Positions 35,568 through 45,359 are shown, counted from the first letter of the stretch. The stretch: 64,000 bases of DNA from Sva-07 sp963728355 (GCA_963728355.1 CAVSJQ010000001.1:310001-374000); one strand, 5' to 3'. Numbers and translations: made by a program. Notes: a model not told the origin generated them from the letters alone.

Positions 35568-36362
35568 TCAGCGGGCGGTCCAGCCCCCGTCGACGATGAT
35601 GCTCTGGCCGGTCAGGAACGTGCCCGCCGGTGACGCGAGCAACAGCAGGGCCCCGTCGAGTTCGTGGAGTTCTCCCATGCGGGGGATCGGTGAGTTGACT
35701 GCGATGAAGCGCACGCTGCCCTCGTCGGTGTCCATGCCGTCGGTCATCTCCGAGGGAAACCATCCCGGGCACAACGCGTTGACGCGGATGCCCTTGCGCG
35801 CCCACTGCAAGGCCAGTTCCCGCGTCAGGTTGACGACCGCTCCCTTGCTCGCGCAGTAGTGAGCCTGCTTGACCGGGGTCGACCCGACGTGGCCCAGCAT
35901 CGACGCCACATTGACGATCGTCCCCGAGCCACGCGAGATCATCGACGGAGCGCACAACTTCGACAGGTGCCACAGCGCGGTCACGTTCACCTCCATCGAA
36001 GTGCGGAACCGGCCGAGGCTCTCGTCCTCGACGGCGACCGAACCTCCGACACCGGCGTTGTTCACCAGCACGTCCACACGGCCGAACCGGTCGATCACGT
36101 CGGCGACGAGACGCTCGCGGTCGCCCTCGTCGGCCATGTCCGCGACGCTCACGTGCGACCCGGGGAGCTCGGCGGCGAGCGCGTCCAGGCGATCGGCTCG
36201 ACGGGCGGTCAGCACGACCTGTGCGCCGACCTCGTGCAGCACCCTGGCGAAGTGCGCACCCAGCCCCGACGACGCTCCGGTGACGATCGTGACGTGGTCG
36301 TCCAGCCGGAAACGATCGAGGGACGTCGGACGGCTGGAGTCGGGTGGAGCGCTGGTCGACAT
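35568..36362 (-). CDS. Short-chain dehydrogenase/reductase (SDR)
   Basis: A 264-residue NAD(P)-dependent oxidoreductase. The cofactor loop is TGASSGLG (about 28), 'NNAGVGG' lies near 105, the catalytic Ser is in 'IVNVASMLG' and the catalytic pair in YCASK (about 180), followed by 'PGWFPSEM'. The Arg after the second strand ('LTARRADR') suggests NADP preference. Substrate is unknown. It is a monocistronic gene in a lipid-metabolism-rich neighbourhood. Confidence 0.92.
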   Translation of the reverse strand: MSTSAPPDSSRPTSLDRFRLDDHVTIVTGASSGLGAHFARVLHEVGAQVVLTARRADRLDALAAELPGSHVSVADMADEGDRERLVADVIDRFGRVDVLVNNAGVGGSVAVEDESLGRFRTSMEVNVTALWHLSKLCAPSMISRGSGTIVNVASMLGHVGSTPVKQAHYCASKGAVVNLTRELALQWARKGIRVNALCPGWFPSEMTDGMDTDEGSVRFIAVNSPIPRMGELHELDGALLLLASPAGTFLTGQSIIVDGGWTAR

Positions 36363-36516
36363 GGTCGGCGACCTTAGAACGCTCGTTGCGTTTCGTTCAC
36401 CGTCTCGTCACGTCACCGTCATCCGCAGCCGCGCGATCCGATGTCGAACGCAACATTCTCGTGACAACTTCGCATCGAGGTGTCGACACCTGCCGCACGG
36501 GGGAACAGCGCGGTGT

Positions 36517-36768
36517 ATGAACGAGGACGTGGAACTCAGCCGACACACCTGGAACGCCGCCATCAGGCTCGCCGTGGTCATCTCGATCGTCGCCGGGCTG
36601 GCCGCCGTCATGGCGTCGGCCGCCGGCGACATCCCGCAGGCCGCGATCGTGTTGCCGGTGATCGTGATCGCGTTCAGCGCCAGTTGGATCCAGACGAATC
36701 GGGTCCGCCACGATCCCGCTCCCGTCCGCGTCCACCTCCCGAATTCTCAGCGATCCGTCGCCTCCTGA
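36517..36768 (+). CDS. Small two-segment membrane protein
   Basis: An 83-residue protein starting MNEDVELSRHTWNAA. It has two hydrophobic stretches ('LAVVISIVAGLAAVMASAA' and 'AAIVLPVIVIAFSASWIQ') and a basic cytoplasmic tail. No family is recognised. The ATG at 36517 is the natural start inside a longer open frame that is antisense to the SDR gene further up. Moderate confidence that it is expressed. Confidence 0.5.
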   Translation: MNEDVELSRHTWNAAIRLAVVISIVAGLAAVMASAAGDIPQAAIVLPVIVIAFSASWIQTNRVRHDPAPVRVHLPNSQRSVAS

Positions 36769-36847
36769 CATCCGGCTCGCCTCGCTGAGTGCGGCTCGCG
36801 CGGGTCACGGCTGACGCTCGACCGGGTGCCTGTGGCACGATCGGTCG

Positions 36848-37771
36848 ATGAGCGATCAGCCGGGACCCGCGAAGGTCCGCATCGGATTCGGACTCGGTAC
36901 GTCGACCACGTTGCACGGTCCGTCGTACGGCACCGTGGTCGATGCGCTCGAGTCGCTCGGCTTCGACTCGTTGTGGCTGTCCGAGCGCATCAGCGGGCCG
37001 GCACCCGATCCGCTGGTCGCGATGGCCTACGGGGCGGGCCGGACCGAACGGCTGAAGTTCGGGATGTCGGTGATGGTGCTGCCGGGCCGGAACCCTGTGG
37101 TGCTGGCCAAGGAACTCGCCACGCTGGCGAACATGTCGGGCGGGCGCCTCCTCCCCGCCTTCGGGTTGGGCGCCGTCGACCCGGTCGAACAGCAGGCGTT
37201 CGGGGTCCAGCGTGCGGAGCGGGCACCGCTGTTCGACGAGATGTTGACCGTGATGCGGCACTGCTGGACCGGCACGCCGTTCAGCCACCACGGCGACCGG
37301 TTCCACTACGACGAGGTACGGGTTCAGCCCTCCGCCACGAAGATGGAGGTCTGGCTCGGCGGCATCGCACCTTCCGAGCTGCGCCGGGTCGGCCGGATGG
37401 CCGACGGCTGGCTCCCGTCGTTCGTGACGCCGGCGGACGCAGTCGCGGGGCGCACCACGATCGAAGCCGTGTGCCTCGAGCACGATCGCCGGATCGAGCA
37501 CGACCACTTCGGCGTCCTCGTGCCGTACGCGTTCGGCCCGATCCCCGACCGGCTCCTCGCGCTGTTGGCGAAGCGGCGACCCGACCTCGCCGATCCGGCC
37601 GAGCTGGTGCCGACGTCATGGGAGGGTCTCACCGACCTGATCCGCCGGTTCGTCGACGTGGGCACGTCGAAGTTCGTCGTGCTCCCCCTCGCAGAGCCCG
37701 ACGGTGCCGAGGCGTGGACAGCACATCTCGCCGAGGCCGCCGACGTGCTGCTGCCGCTCGAAACCCAGTGA
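36848..37771 (+). CDS. LLM-class F420-dependent oxidoreductase (MSMEG_3544-like)
   Basis: A 307-residue TIM-barrel enzyme. Landmarks are 'ALESLGFDSLWLSERISGPAPDPLVAMAYGAGRT', 'LPGRNPVVLAKELATLANMSGGRLLPAFGLG' and 'EVWLGGIAPSELRRVGRMADGWLPSF'. It is the third LLM enzyme in the window and distinct from the other two. The stop overlaps the thioesterase start (TGATG), so the pair is coupled and may act on the same acyl-CoA or polyketide-like substrate (inference). Confidence 0.88.
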   Translation: MSDQPGPAKVRIGFGLGTSTTLHGPSYGTVVDALESLGFDSLWLSERISGPAPDPLVAMAYGAGRTERLKFGMSVMVLPGRNPVVLAKELATLANMSGGRLLPAFGLGAVDPVEQQAFGVQRAERAPLFDEMLTVMRHCWTGTPFSHHGDRFHYDEVRVQPSATKMEVWLGGIAPSELRRVGRMADGWLPSFVTPADAVAGRTTIEAVCLEHDRRIEHDHFGVLVPYAFGPIPDRLLALLAKRRPDLADPAELVPTSWEGLTDLIRRFVDVGTSKFVVLPLAEPDGAEAWTAHLAEAADVLLPLETQ

Positions 37772-38598
37772 TGGGGATGACCACCGCGACAACCCTCTTC
37801 GAACCCGCTGGGCCGAGTCGATGGACACCGACGGAACTCGCACGAGGTCCGTGGGACCCGCGAGCCTGTCACGGCGGCCCGGTCAGCGCCCTGATCGCGC
37901 GGGCGGTCGAGGACGTCGGCACCGACTCGGCGGTCGACTGGCAGATCGCTCGGCTGACCATCGAGCTGACCCGTCCCGTGCCGGTGGGCTCACCGCTGTC
38001 GCTGACCACCGAGGTGGAACGTGACGGGCGGAAGGTGTCGCTCGTCGCCGTCCGACTGCACGACGGCGACACCGAGGTCGCCCGGGCACGAAGCCTGCGG
38101 ATCCGCGCCAAGCCGCTCGCGCTGCCCGCCGACGTCGTGCAGCCCGACCCCGATCCGCCCGCAGCGCCCTCCGACGGCATCGCGCAACGGGTCACCTGGG
38201 CCGCCGCCGACCACGTCGCCTTCCACCGCGACGCCTGCGAGCATCGGTTCACGCAGGGATCGTGGGACCAGCCCGGTCCTGTCGCGGTCTGGATCCGGCT
38301 TCGGGTGCCGGTGGTGCCGGGAGAGTCACCGTCGGGCGTACAGCGCGCTGCGGCGGCTGCGGACTTCGGCAACGGCGTCAGCGGAGGGTTGCCGTTCGAG
38401 CGCTTCACGTTCATCAATCCCGACCTCACCGTGCACCTGCTGCGACCGCCCGTCGGTGAGTGGATCGGCATGCGGACCGCATCGCACTACGGCACCGCGA
38501 CGGCGTCGACGGGAGCCGGCTTCGCCGAGTCGGCGCTGTTCGACGCCGAGGGACGAGTGGGCCGCAGCGTCCAGAGTCTCATCCTCGACGACCGCTGA
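37771..38598 (+). CDS. Acyl-CoA thioesterase family protein (double hot-dog)
   Basis: A 275-residue protein with two hot-dog halves. The first is marked by 'GPWDPRACHGGPVSALIARAVE' and 'RLTIELTRPVPVGSPLSLTTEV', the second by 'LPFERFTFINPDLTVHLLRPPVGEWIGM' and 'GTGFAESALFDAEGRVGRSVQS'-like sequence. This is the TesB-like/actinobacterial thioesterase arrangement. A second in-frame ATG at 37777 is an equally possible start. Cotranscribed with the LLM gene. Confidence 0.87.
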   Translation: MGMTTATTLFEPAGPSRWTPTELARGPWDPRACHGGPVSALIARAVEDVGTDSAVDWQIARLTIELTRPVPVGSPLSLTTEVERDGRKVSLVAVRLHDGDTEVARARSLRIRAKPLALPADVVQPDPDPPAAPSDGIAQRVTWAAADHVAFHRDACEHRFTQGSWDQPGPVAVWIRLRVPVVPGESPSGVQRAAAAADFGNGVSGGLPFERFTFINPDLTVHLLRPPVGEWIGMRTASHYGTATASTGAGFAESALFDAEGRVGRSVQSLILDDR

Positions 38599-38679
38599 AT
38601 CCCACGATCACCAGCGACGTGGTCGCGCGGCCGTCTACCGAACGTGGAACAAAGCGTCGCCGTGTGACGTCCAACACAC

Positions 38680-40779
38680 ATGATGCGTGAACGGCTCATC
38701 CCACTGGCACTCGCCACCACGTCGCTGTTGATCGTGGCGTCGTGCACGACCGATGACGCGTCGTCCAGCGACTCGACCGCTGCGCCGGTCGCGACGTCGG
38801 ACGGCCCGCCATCCACCGCAGCGACCAGCAGCACGATGCCGTCGACGTCTCCTCCCGGGCCTCAGGGATTCGCATCGGCCAACCTCGAGTTCTTCGGCGA
38901 CTGCGACGCCCTGTTGACCTACATGCAGACCGAGGCCGCCGAACGGGTGACGGCGTGGGGACTCGGTGGCGGCAACATCTACTACGGCAATGGTCCCGTC
39001 ATGGAGGAAGACATGGCGGCGACCGACAATGCGGGCGGGGAGATGCCGGCGAGCGCGCCGACGCCCGGCGCGATCGAGGGCCAGGACTACTCGGGAACGA
39101 ACACCCAGGAGGCGGGGGTCGACGAAGGCGACATCGTCGAGACCGACGGTGTCCACGTGTACGTCGCCAACAGCGACGGGCTCCGCATCGTGTCGGTGAC
39201 CGACGCGACGGTGGTCGCCGAACCCCAGCTTCCCCAAGGCTCACACCAGCTCCTGCTCGACGGTGACCGCCTCGTGGTCGTGACGTCGAGTTGGGGTGGC
39301 GCGCCCGACACGATCGTGTCGCTGTTCGACGTCGGTGATCCGGCGAACCCTGCCCTGCTCCGCCGGTCGCACCTGGAGGGCGGCGTGGTCGCCACCCGGT
39401 CGGTCGACGGCGTGGCACGGTTGGTCATCACGACGTCGTTCGACCAGCGCCTCCCGTTCGTGCAACCCGACCGGTTCGGCCTCGACGAGGACAGTGCGCT
39501 GGCGCGCAACAAGGAGATCATCGCCGAGTCGACGGTCGAGGACTGGCTGCCTCGCTGGTTCGACGAGGACGCCGACGGTGGCTTCGGGCCGATGTCGCAG
39601 GTGTTGCCGTGCGAGACCGTCGCGGCGCCACCGGAGTTCGCCGGCCTCGGCCTCACCTGGATCGGGTCGATCGACGTGAACGGCGACGGCGCCCCGATCG
39701 GCTCCGCTGGCATCGTGTCGACCGGCGACACGGTCTATGCGTCCGCCGACAACCTGTACGTCGCAACCCAGAACTGGAACTGGGGGTGGGGCGGCCCGGT
39801 GCCGGTCGATGCCGAGATCACGGCGCCGGACACGGCGCCCGACGAGGATCCCGGTCCGCCGCCGACGCTGATCCACCAGTTCCGCCTCGACGACGGCACC
39901 GCCGCCACGTACGTCGCGTCGGGAACGGTGGAGGGTCGGCTGCTCAACCAGTTCGCCATGAGCGAGTACAACGGCGACCTGCGCGTGGCGACGACCACCG
40001 ACGACTGGGGCGGCTTCGGTGAGCAGAGCGAGTCGACCGTCTTCGTCCTGCGCCCCGAAGGCGACGAGCTGCGCCAGATCTCCTCGATCGGCGGTCTCGG
40101 CACGGACGAGCAGATCTACGCAGTGCGGTTCATCGGTGACCTCGGCTACGTCGTCACGTTCCGTCAGATCGACCCGCTGTACGTCATCGACCTCAGCGAC
40201 CCGACCAATCCGGTCGAGGCGGGCGAGCTGAAGATCCCCGGCTACTCCGCCTACCTTCATCCCGTCGGCGACGGTCTGCTGCTCGGCGTGGGGCAGGACG
40301 CCACCGACACCGGCCGCACGACCGGCACGCAACTCAGTTTGTTCGATGTGAGCAACCCGGCCGATCCACAACGCATCAGCACGTTGCCGGTCGGCGGGTA
40401 CAGCGAGGTCGAGTGGGACCACAAGGCGTTCCTCTTCTGGCCCCAGGACGGCACCATCGTGCTCCCGGTGTCGCCGGGCTGGAACGACTGCGGGCCGACG
40501 GAGGACTGCCTGGCGAAGAGCCTCGTCGGTGCCGGCGGCGGTGCGGTGGTCGCCGAACTCGACGGCCGCGAGTTGGTCGCCCGCGGCACCATCAGCCATT
40601 CGAGCCCGCGCCGTTCGGGTTGCTGGAACCCGCTGCAGCGTTCGATCGTGATCGGCGACGAGCTGGTCACCGTCGGCCTCGACCAGATGAAGTTCTCCGA
40701 CCGCCAGACCCTCGAGCCCCGCGACTCGGTGAGCTGGGGCGACCCCGAGCGGTACGGCTGCTCCTGGTACGTCGACTGA
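38680..40779 (+). CDS. Secreted beta-propeller-domain lipoprotein
   Basis: A 699-residue exported protein. The signal peptide has lipobox LIVASC (about 22), followed by a Ser/Thr/Pro linker. From about residue 140 it matches the beta-propeller domain found in bacterial and archaeal secreted proteins: 'TNTQEAGVDEGDIVETDGVHVY', repeated blades with 'SLFDVGDPANPALL' and 'YVIDLSDPTNPVEAGEL', and 'GYSAYLHPVGDGLLLGVGQD'. The C-terminus has several Cys that could form disulfides. No catalytic motif is evident; it may bind ligands or proteins at the cell surface. Confidence 0.87.
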   Translation: MMRERLIPLALATTSLLIVASCTTDDASSSDSTAAPVATSDGPPSTAATSSTMPSTSPPGPQGFASANLEFFGDCDALLTYMQTEAAERVTAWGLGGGNIYYGNGPVMEEDMAATDNAGGEMPASAPTPGAIEGQDYSGTNTQEAGVDEGDIVETDGVHVYVANSDGLRIVSVTDATVVAEPQLPQGSHQLLLDGDRLVVVTSSWGGAPDTIVSLFDVGDPANPALLRRSHLEGGVVATRSVDGVARLVITTSFDQRLPFVQPDRFGLDEDSALARNKEIIAESTVEDWLPRWFDEDADGGFGPMSQVLPCETVAAPPEFAGLGLTWIGSIDVNGDGAPIGSAGIVSTGDTVYASADNLYVATQNWNWGWGGPVPVDAEITAPDTAPDEDPGPPPTLIHQFRLDDGTAATYVASGTVEGRLLNQFAMSEYNGDLRVATTTDDWGGFGEQSESTVFVLRPEGDELRQISSIGGLGTDEQIYAVRFIGDLGYVVTFRQIDPLYVIDLSDPTNPVEAGELKIPGYSAYLHPVGDGLLLGVGQDATDTGRTTGTQLSLFDVSNPADPQRISTLPVGGYSEVEWDHKAFLFWPQDGTIVLPVSPGWNDCGPTEDCLAKSLVGAGGGAVVAELDGRELVARGTISHSSPRRSGCWNPLQRSIVIGDELVTVGLDQMKFSDRQTLEPRDSVSWGDPERYGCSWYVD

Positions 40780-40780
40780 C

Positions 40781-40811
40781 GTGACGCCAGGGGTCAGACC
40801 CCCGGCGTAAC
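40781..40811. repeat. Intergenic palindrome family 1, copy E
   Basis: A 31-bp element (GTGACGCCAGGGGTCAGACC...; one change in the left arm) between the convergent beta-propeller and arylsulfotransferase-like genes. It starts 2 bp after the beta-propeller stop codon. Confidence 0.88.
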
Positions 40812-40823
40812 ACCGTGCGATCG

Positions 40824-43556
40824 TCAGGGCGGCGGGCTGACCGAGCCGCCGGCGTTCGCTCGCAGGACGTCGACGTCGAAGTCGGTCGGCGGATACTTCA
40901 CCGTGCGATAGGAGTTACCGCCGCCGGGCAGGCGGATCGACATGAGGCTGGTGCCGCCGAGCGAGAACTCCTCGATCAGTGGCTGGAGCCCGGCACCCCA
41001 GTTGACCAGTATCGAGTCGCCGGTGTCCTGAACGCTGCCGAGCGTGTCGCCGGTGAACGGCGCCGGGTTGCGGAACTCCCACAACATCGTGGCGGTGCGC
41101 GCAGCTTCGTCGATCCGGTAGGCGACGGCCCGTGACGATCGCCCCGTCGCAGCCTGATTGTCGAACATCGTGAGCACGTCGCCGTTCAAGCGAGCATCGT
41201 GCGGACGCTTGGGCCCACCGTACGGGTCGCCGATGATGTCGAGCTGCTTCGCGCCACCGTCGGTCGACGCCGGCGTACCCAGTGTCCACCTCACGTTCCC
41301 GCTCGGGTGGTCGACTCGGAACACCCCGTCCATGTGTCGCACGGTGACGACGTAGTCGCCGTCGTCACCAGGAACCGACGAGGTGACTCGGTCGATGGCA
41401 TTGATGTGGAACACGTCCCAGCCCTTGGTTTCGAAGCCGGGCGTCGTCGAGAAGTTGACCGGGAAGCTCGACGATGCCGGATCGAAGTGATCGCTCATCG
41501 TCCACGTCCAGATCGCGGTGTTGTCCCCGCGGACCTCCTGGATCACCCCATCCGCGTACGTATCGCTCCCCGTCGCTCCCGGAACGCGTGGGTTGCCGGT
41601 GAGATCGCCGGTCTTGATGGGATAGCTGATCAGTGCGCGAGCACTCGCGCCGTACAGGTTCGACGGCAACTCGATGTAGTCGTGATGATCGGTCGGCAAC
41701 GCGCTCGGCGCCGGCGCCGCCGTTCGGTGCTTGATCGTCCCCGTCCCCTGCAGCGTCGTGAGCCAGTACCCCTGCGTCTCGAGAATGCCGAAGGGCCCCC
41801 TCGACGGCGTGAACGTCAGGCGGCCGTCGGAGAGTCGCTTCAGGTCCATCATCGGTGACGGTGTCCGCTTGTACCAGACCGGGGCGCCGTAGTGATCGAG
41901 GATCATGAGGTACGGCCCGTTGACGGCCGGGTTCGGGCTCACGAAGCCGGAGGTGGTCAGGTACCAGCCGGTTGACGGGTTGCCGGGGCGGGTGACGTCG
42001 AGCCGGGGGAAGTCGGCGGGTACGCAGCGGAAGTGGTAGTCGCGCGGTGAAACACCGAGACGGTTGGTCGACAGCGTCAACAGCTGGTCCGTCCGCATCG
42101 ACACGGTCGTCGTGCTGGTGCCGACGGGTGTGACCGGTCCGCCGGACACCGACACGGACGCCTCGGTGAACGGCAGCAGGTCCGCGGTCATCGTCACGTT
42201 CGACGAACCGGCTCCAGCGCCGCACTCGACGACGTAGTCGAAGGCGTCGGGGTTGAAGGGCGGCCACGTCGGCGTGTCGAACGACAGACGCTCGAACGGC
42301 GAGCCGGGCGGGGCCGTCATGACCGCGAACACGTCGACGATCACGTTGGTGGATACCGACGACACGATGCAGACCTGGCGGTCTGCGCCGAGTTCGATCG
42401 TGGCGAGATTCGTTGCCGCCTCACCGGCGACGTAGTTGAGCGTCGACACGTCGGGGACCGCACCGCCGCACGGGTACGCCGTGAGGAACCCTGCGCCTGC
42501 CGCATCGGTCGAGACGAAGTTCAACATCACGGCCGACGCATCGGCGGCGTCGGGCAGCCCGGCGACCGGGTCGAACGACCACACCTCCCCCGCGGCGAGC
42601 GGCCGGAGCGGTCCGCCGATGCCGTTGCGGCTGTCGACGACGCGACGTCCGGCGGTCGGCTCCACGACAGCGGCGGGCCCGAACGCCGGCGCCGGCGCGT
42701 AGTAACCGGTGACGTCGACGATCACGTGGACGGTCGTGTCAGCGATCACGCAGAGCGTGTTGCCCAGCCCGAGCTTCACGATCGCTCCGACGGCACGGGC
42801 CTCGCCGGCCAGGAAGTTCACGTTCGAGGCGTTCGGCGCTGGTTCACCGCACGGGAACGCGGTCATGTAGCCGGGCCGTGCGCCGTTGGCCGCCGTGAGA
42901 TTGACGACCGCCGCCGTCGACCCGGCGGGAATCACCGAGGTCGGGATCTGCACCTCGCGGACGCGGAACCGGGCCAGTGCGGTCAATCCGTCGCGGCGGC
43001 TGTCGTAGACCCGCTGCGGTGCAATCGAACCGAAGCGGTTCGGGCCGTCGGACCACCAGCCGCTCAGGTCGACGATCAGGTCCGAGCGGCCATGGCTGAA
43101 GATGCAGATCTGGCGGTTCGCATCCGGAATGGCCACGACGAGGTTCGGTGTCGCAAAGCCCGCACGAGCATTCAGATTGGACGTCTCCGGGCGGCCCGAA
43201 ACGCACGGATAGACGGTGAAGTAGTCCGCCTCGCTGTTGACCGCGGTCATCGAGAACGCCACGGCCCGGGCCCCCGACGGAATGTCGGCGCCGATGTCGA
43301 CGATCATGGTGCACCCGCGATCGATCGGTGCGCCGACCCCGCCGATGTTGTTGCGGGTGTCGACGAGACGTACCGGGTTGATCGGCGTGTAGCTCAGCAG
43401 CGGCGCGGTCGTCGCCGCCCCACCGCCCGGCTGCGGCGCACACGTGACCGTTGCCGACGCGGCATCGGCGCGAGGTGATCCTGCTCCGATGTCGACGACA
43501 GCGACGCCCGCCAGCAGGCCGACGGCGAGAAACAACGACCCAACCGTGCGGTTCAT
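40824..43556 (-). CDS. Secreted arylsulfotransferase-like protein with three N-terminal beta-repeat modules
   Basis: A 910-residue exoprotein. The ATG at 43556 gives a Sec signal peptide ending ADA. Residues about 45-395 hold three similar modules, each with 'P.R..DSR.G.GG', an 'A.AV..N...' strand, 'G..T.YPCG...P..S.LN', and a closing 'vivDv.GyY'. The C-terminal 500 residues match arylsulfotransferase-type six-bladed propellers: 'HYGAPVWYKRTPSPMMDLKRLSDGRLTF', 'DHHDYIELPS', 'DVFHINAIDRV', 'NVRWTLG' and 'RPHDARLNGDVLTMFDN'. The His residues in the DHHD and FHIN segments are candidate catalytic residues. Sulfotransferase activity is inferred from family. Confidence 0.85.
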   Translation of the reverse strand: MNRTVGSLFLAVGLLAGVAVVDIGAGSPRADAASATVTCAPQPGGGAATTAPLLSYTPINPVRLVDTRNNIGGVGAPIDRGCTMIVDIGADIPSGARAVAFSMTAVNSEADYFTVYPCVSGRPETSNLNARAGFATPNLVVAIPDANRQICIFSHGRSDLIVDLSGWWSDGPNRFGSIAPQRVYDSRRDGLTALARFRVREVQIPTSVIPAGSTAAVVNLTAANGARPGYMTAFPCGEPAPNASNVNFLAGEARAVGAIVKLGLGNTLCVIADTTVHVIVDVTGYYAPAPAFGPAAVVEPTAGRRVVDSRNGIGGPLRPLAAGEVWSFDPVAGLPDAADASAVMLNFVSTDAAGAGFLTAYPCGGAVPDVSTLNYVAGEAATNLATIELGADRQVCIVSSVSTNVIVDVFAVMTAPPGSPFERLSFDTPTWPPFNPDAFDYVVECGAGAGSSNVTMTADLLPFTEASVSVSGGPVTPVGTSTTTVSMRTDQLLTLSTNRLGVSPRDYHFRCVPADFPRLDVTRPGNPSTGWYLTTSGFVSPNPAVNGPYLMILDHYGAPVWYKRTPSPMMDLKRLSDGRLTFTPSRGPFGILETQGYWLTTLQGTGTIKHRTAAPAPSALPTDHHDYIELPSNLYGASARALISYPIKTGDLTGNPRVPGATGSDTYADGVIQEVRGDNTAIWTWTMSDHFDPASSSFPVNFSTTPGFETKGWDVFHINAIDRVTSSVPGDDGDYVVTVRHMDGVFRVDHPSGNVRWTLGTPASTDGGAKQLDIIGDPYGGPKRPHDARLNGDVLTMFDNQAATGRSSRAVAYRIDEAARTATMLWEFRNPAPFTGDTLGSVQDTGDSILVNWGAGLQPLIEEFSLGGTSLMSIRLPGGGNSYRTVKYPPTDFDVDVLRANAGGSVSPPP

Positions 43557-43595
43557 CGGAAGGGGAACGTAGTCGCGCCACACCCGATGACAGCA

Positions 43596-45290
43596 TCAGC
43601 CCCGCTTTTGGATGTTGGCCCATTCGTCGCGCAGGCCGACGGTGCGGTGGAACAGCCGTGGCTGGTCGGGATCGGCGGCGAAGTAGCCGAGCCGTTCGAA
43701 CTGCACAACCTGGCCCGGCTCGACGTCGGCCAGTGCCGGTTCCACCTTGGCGCCGTCGAGCAGCTCGCGCGATGCCGGGTTGACGTCGTCGAGCGGATCG
43801 CCGGTGGACTCGCCCGGAATCTCCGGCGTGAACAGCCGGTCGTAGAGGGCGACGCTGGCGTCGAGCGCATGCGATTCCGACACCCAGTGCATCGTCGACT
43901 TCACCTTGCGTCCGTCGGGCGCGTTGCCTCCCCGGGTCTCGGGGTCGTAGATGACCTGCACTCCGACGACATTGCCGTCCCCGTCGGTGTCGAACCCCGT
44001 CGCCGTGACGAAATAGGCGCCGCGCAGGCGGACCTCCTTGCCGGGCGAGAGCCGGAAGTACTTCGGCGGCGGCTCGGCCATGAAGTCGTCCTGCTCGATG
44101 TACAGCACACCGGTGAACGGCACCATCCTCGTCCCGTCGTCGGAGTTCTCCGGATTGTTGTTCAGCTCCACGTACTCGACCACGGGCTCGCCGTCGGCGT
44201 CGACCGGCCAGTTCGTGATCACGACCCGCAACGGACGCAACACCGCCATCCGTCGGAGCGCAACTCGGTTCAGTTCGGTACGGACGAACGACTCGAGCAG
44301 TTCGATCTGATGCCGGCTGTTGGTGCGCGACACGCCGATGAAGTCGCAGAACTCCCGGATCGCCGACGCCGGGAACCCGCGCCGGCGCAGGCCGCGCAAC
44401 GTCGGCATCCGCGGGTCGTCCCAGCCGTCGACGGTTCCGTCCTCGACGAGCTTGGCCAACTTGCGCTTCGAGGTGACCGTGTGGGTGAGTTCCAGCCGGG
44501 CGAACTCGGTCTGACGCGGCTGCTCGAACGGCAGCGGCAGGTGGTCGAGGTACCAATCGTAGAGCTGCCGGTGACTGTCGAACTCGAGGGTGCACAACGA
44601 ATGAGTGACACCTTCGATGGCATCGCTCTGCCCATGGGCCCAGTCGTAGGTGGGATAGATGTTCCAGAGTGCACCGGTTCGGTGATGGTGAACGCCCCGG
44701 ATCCGGTACATCACGGGGTCGCGCATCTGCATGTTCTCGTGCTGCATGTCGATCTTGGCGCGCAGCACGTGCGACCCCTCGGCGAACTCGCCCGCGGCCA
44801 TCCGTCGGAAGAGGTCGAGGTTCTCGTCGACGGGGCGGTTCCGGAAGGGACTCTCCACGCCGGGCCTCCCGTAACCGCCGCGCTGGGCGGAGATCGTTTC
44901 GGCGTCCTGATCGTCGACGTAGGCGAGCCCCTCGGCGATCAGCCGTTCGGCCCAGTCGTACAGCTGCTCGAAGTAGTCGCTTGCGTACAGCGGCTCGCCC
45001 TCGATCGGGTATCCGAGCCAGGCGAGATCGGCGACGATGCCATCGACGAAGCTCGTGTCCTCGGTGTCGGGGTTGGTGTCGTCGAAGCGGAGGTTGCAGA
45101 CCCCGCCGAATTCCGCGGCGATCCCGAAGTCGACCGTGATCGCCTTCGCATGACCGATGTGCAGATAGCCGTTGGGTTCGGGCGGGAACCGCGTCTGGAC
45201 CCGCCCGCCGAAGGTGCCCTGTTCGATGTCGGCGCGCACCAGATCACGCACGAAGTTGGAGGCGGCAGGATGTCCGTCGGTGGCAGGCAT
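43596..45290 (-). CDS. glnS: Glutaminyl-tRNA synthetase
   Basis: A 564-residue class I synthetase charging tRNA-Gln directly. The HIGH motif is in 'FPPEPNGYLHIGHAKAI' (about 36), followed by 'LRFDDTNPDTEDTSFVD', and the KMSKS equivalent is 'VTSKRKLAKLV' (about 277), as in the GlnRS VMSKR variant. The C-terminal anticodon-binding beta-barrels include 'YIEQDDFMAEPPPKYFRLSPGKEVRLRGAY', a GlnRS-specific block. Most actinomycetes lack GlnRS and amidate Glu-tRNA-Gln, so this gene suggests acquisition. The ATG at 45290 is preferred; the upstream open frame is antisense to the next gene. Confidence 0.94.
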   Translation of the reverse strand: MPATDGHPAASNFVRDLVRADIEQGTFGGRVQTRFPPEPNGYLHIGHAKAITVDFGIAAEFGGVCNLRFDDTNPDTEDTSFVDGIVADLAWLGYPIEGEPLYASDYFEQLYDWAERLIAEGLAYVDDQDAETISAQRGGYGRPGVESPFRNRPVDENLDLFRRMAAGEFAEGSHVLRAKIDMQHENMQMRDPVMYRIRGVHHHRTGALWNIYPTYDWAHGQSDAIEGVTHSLCTLEFDSHRQLYDWYLDHLPLPFEQPRQTEFARLELTHTVTSKRKLAKLVEDGTVDGWDDPRMPTLRGLRRRGFPASAIREFCDFIGVSRTNSRHQIELLESFVRTELNRVALRRMAVLRPLRVVITNWPVDADGEPVVEYVELNNNPENSDDGTRMVPFTGVLYIEQDDFMAEPPPKYFRLSPGKEVRLRGAYFVTATGFDTDGDGNVVGVQVIYDPETRGGNAPDGRKVKSTMHWVSESHALDASVALYDRLFTPEIPGESTGDPLDDVNPASRELLDGAKVEPALADVEPGQVVQFERLGYFAADPDQPRLFHRTVGLRDEWANIQKRG

Positions 45291-45359
45291 GACGCCGACC
45301 AGTATGGACGGCGTCACCTCGATCGGCGCAGACAGTTCGTGCCGCACTAGAACGTGGCG

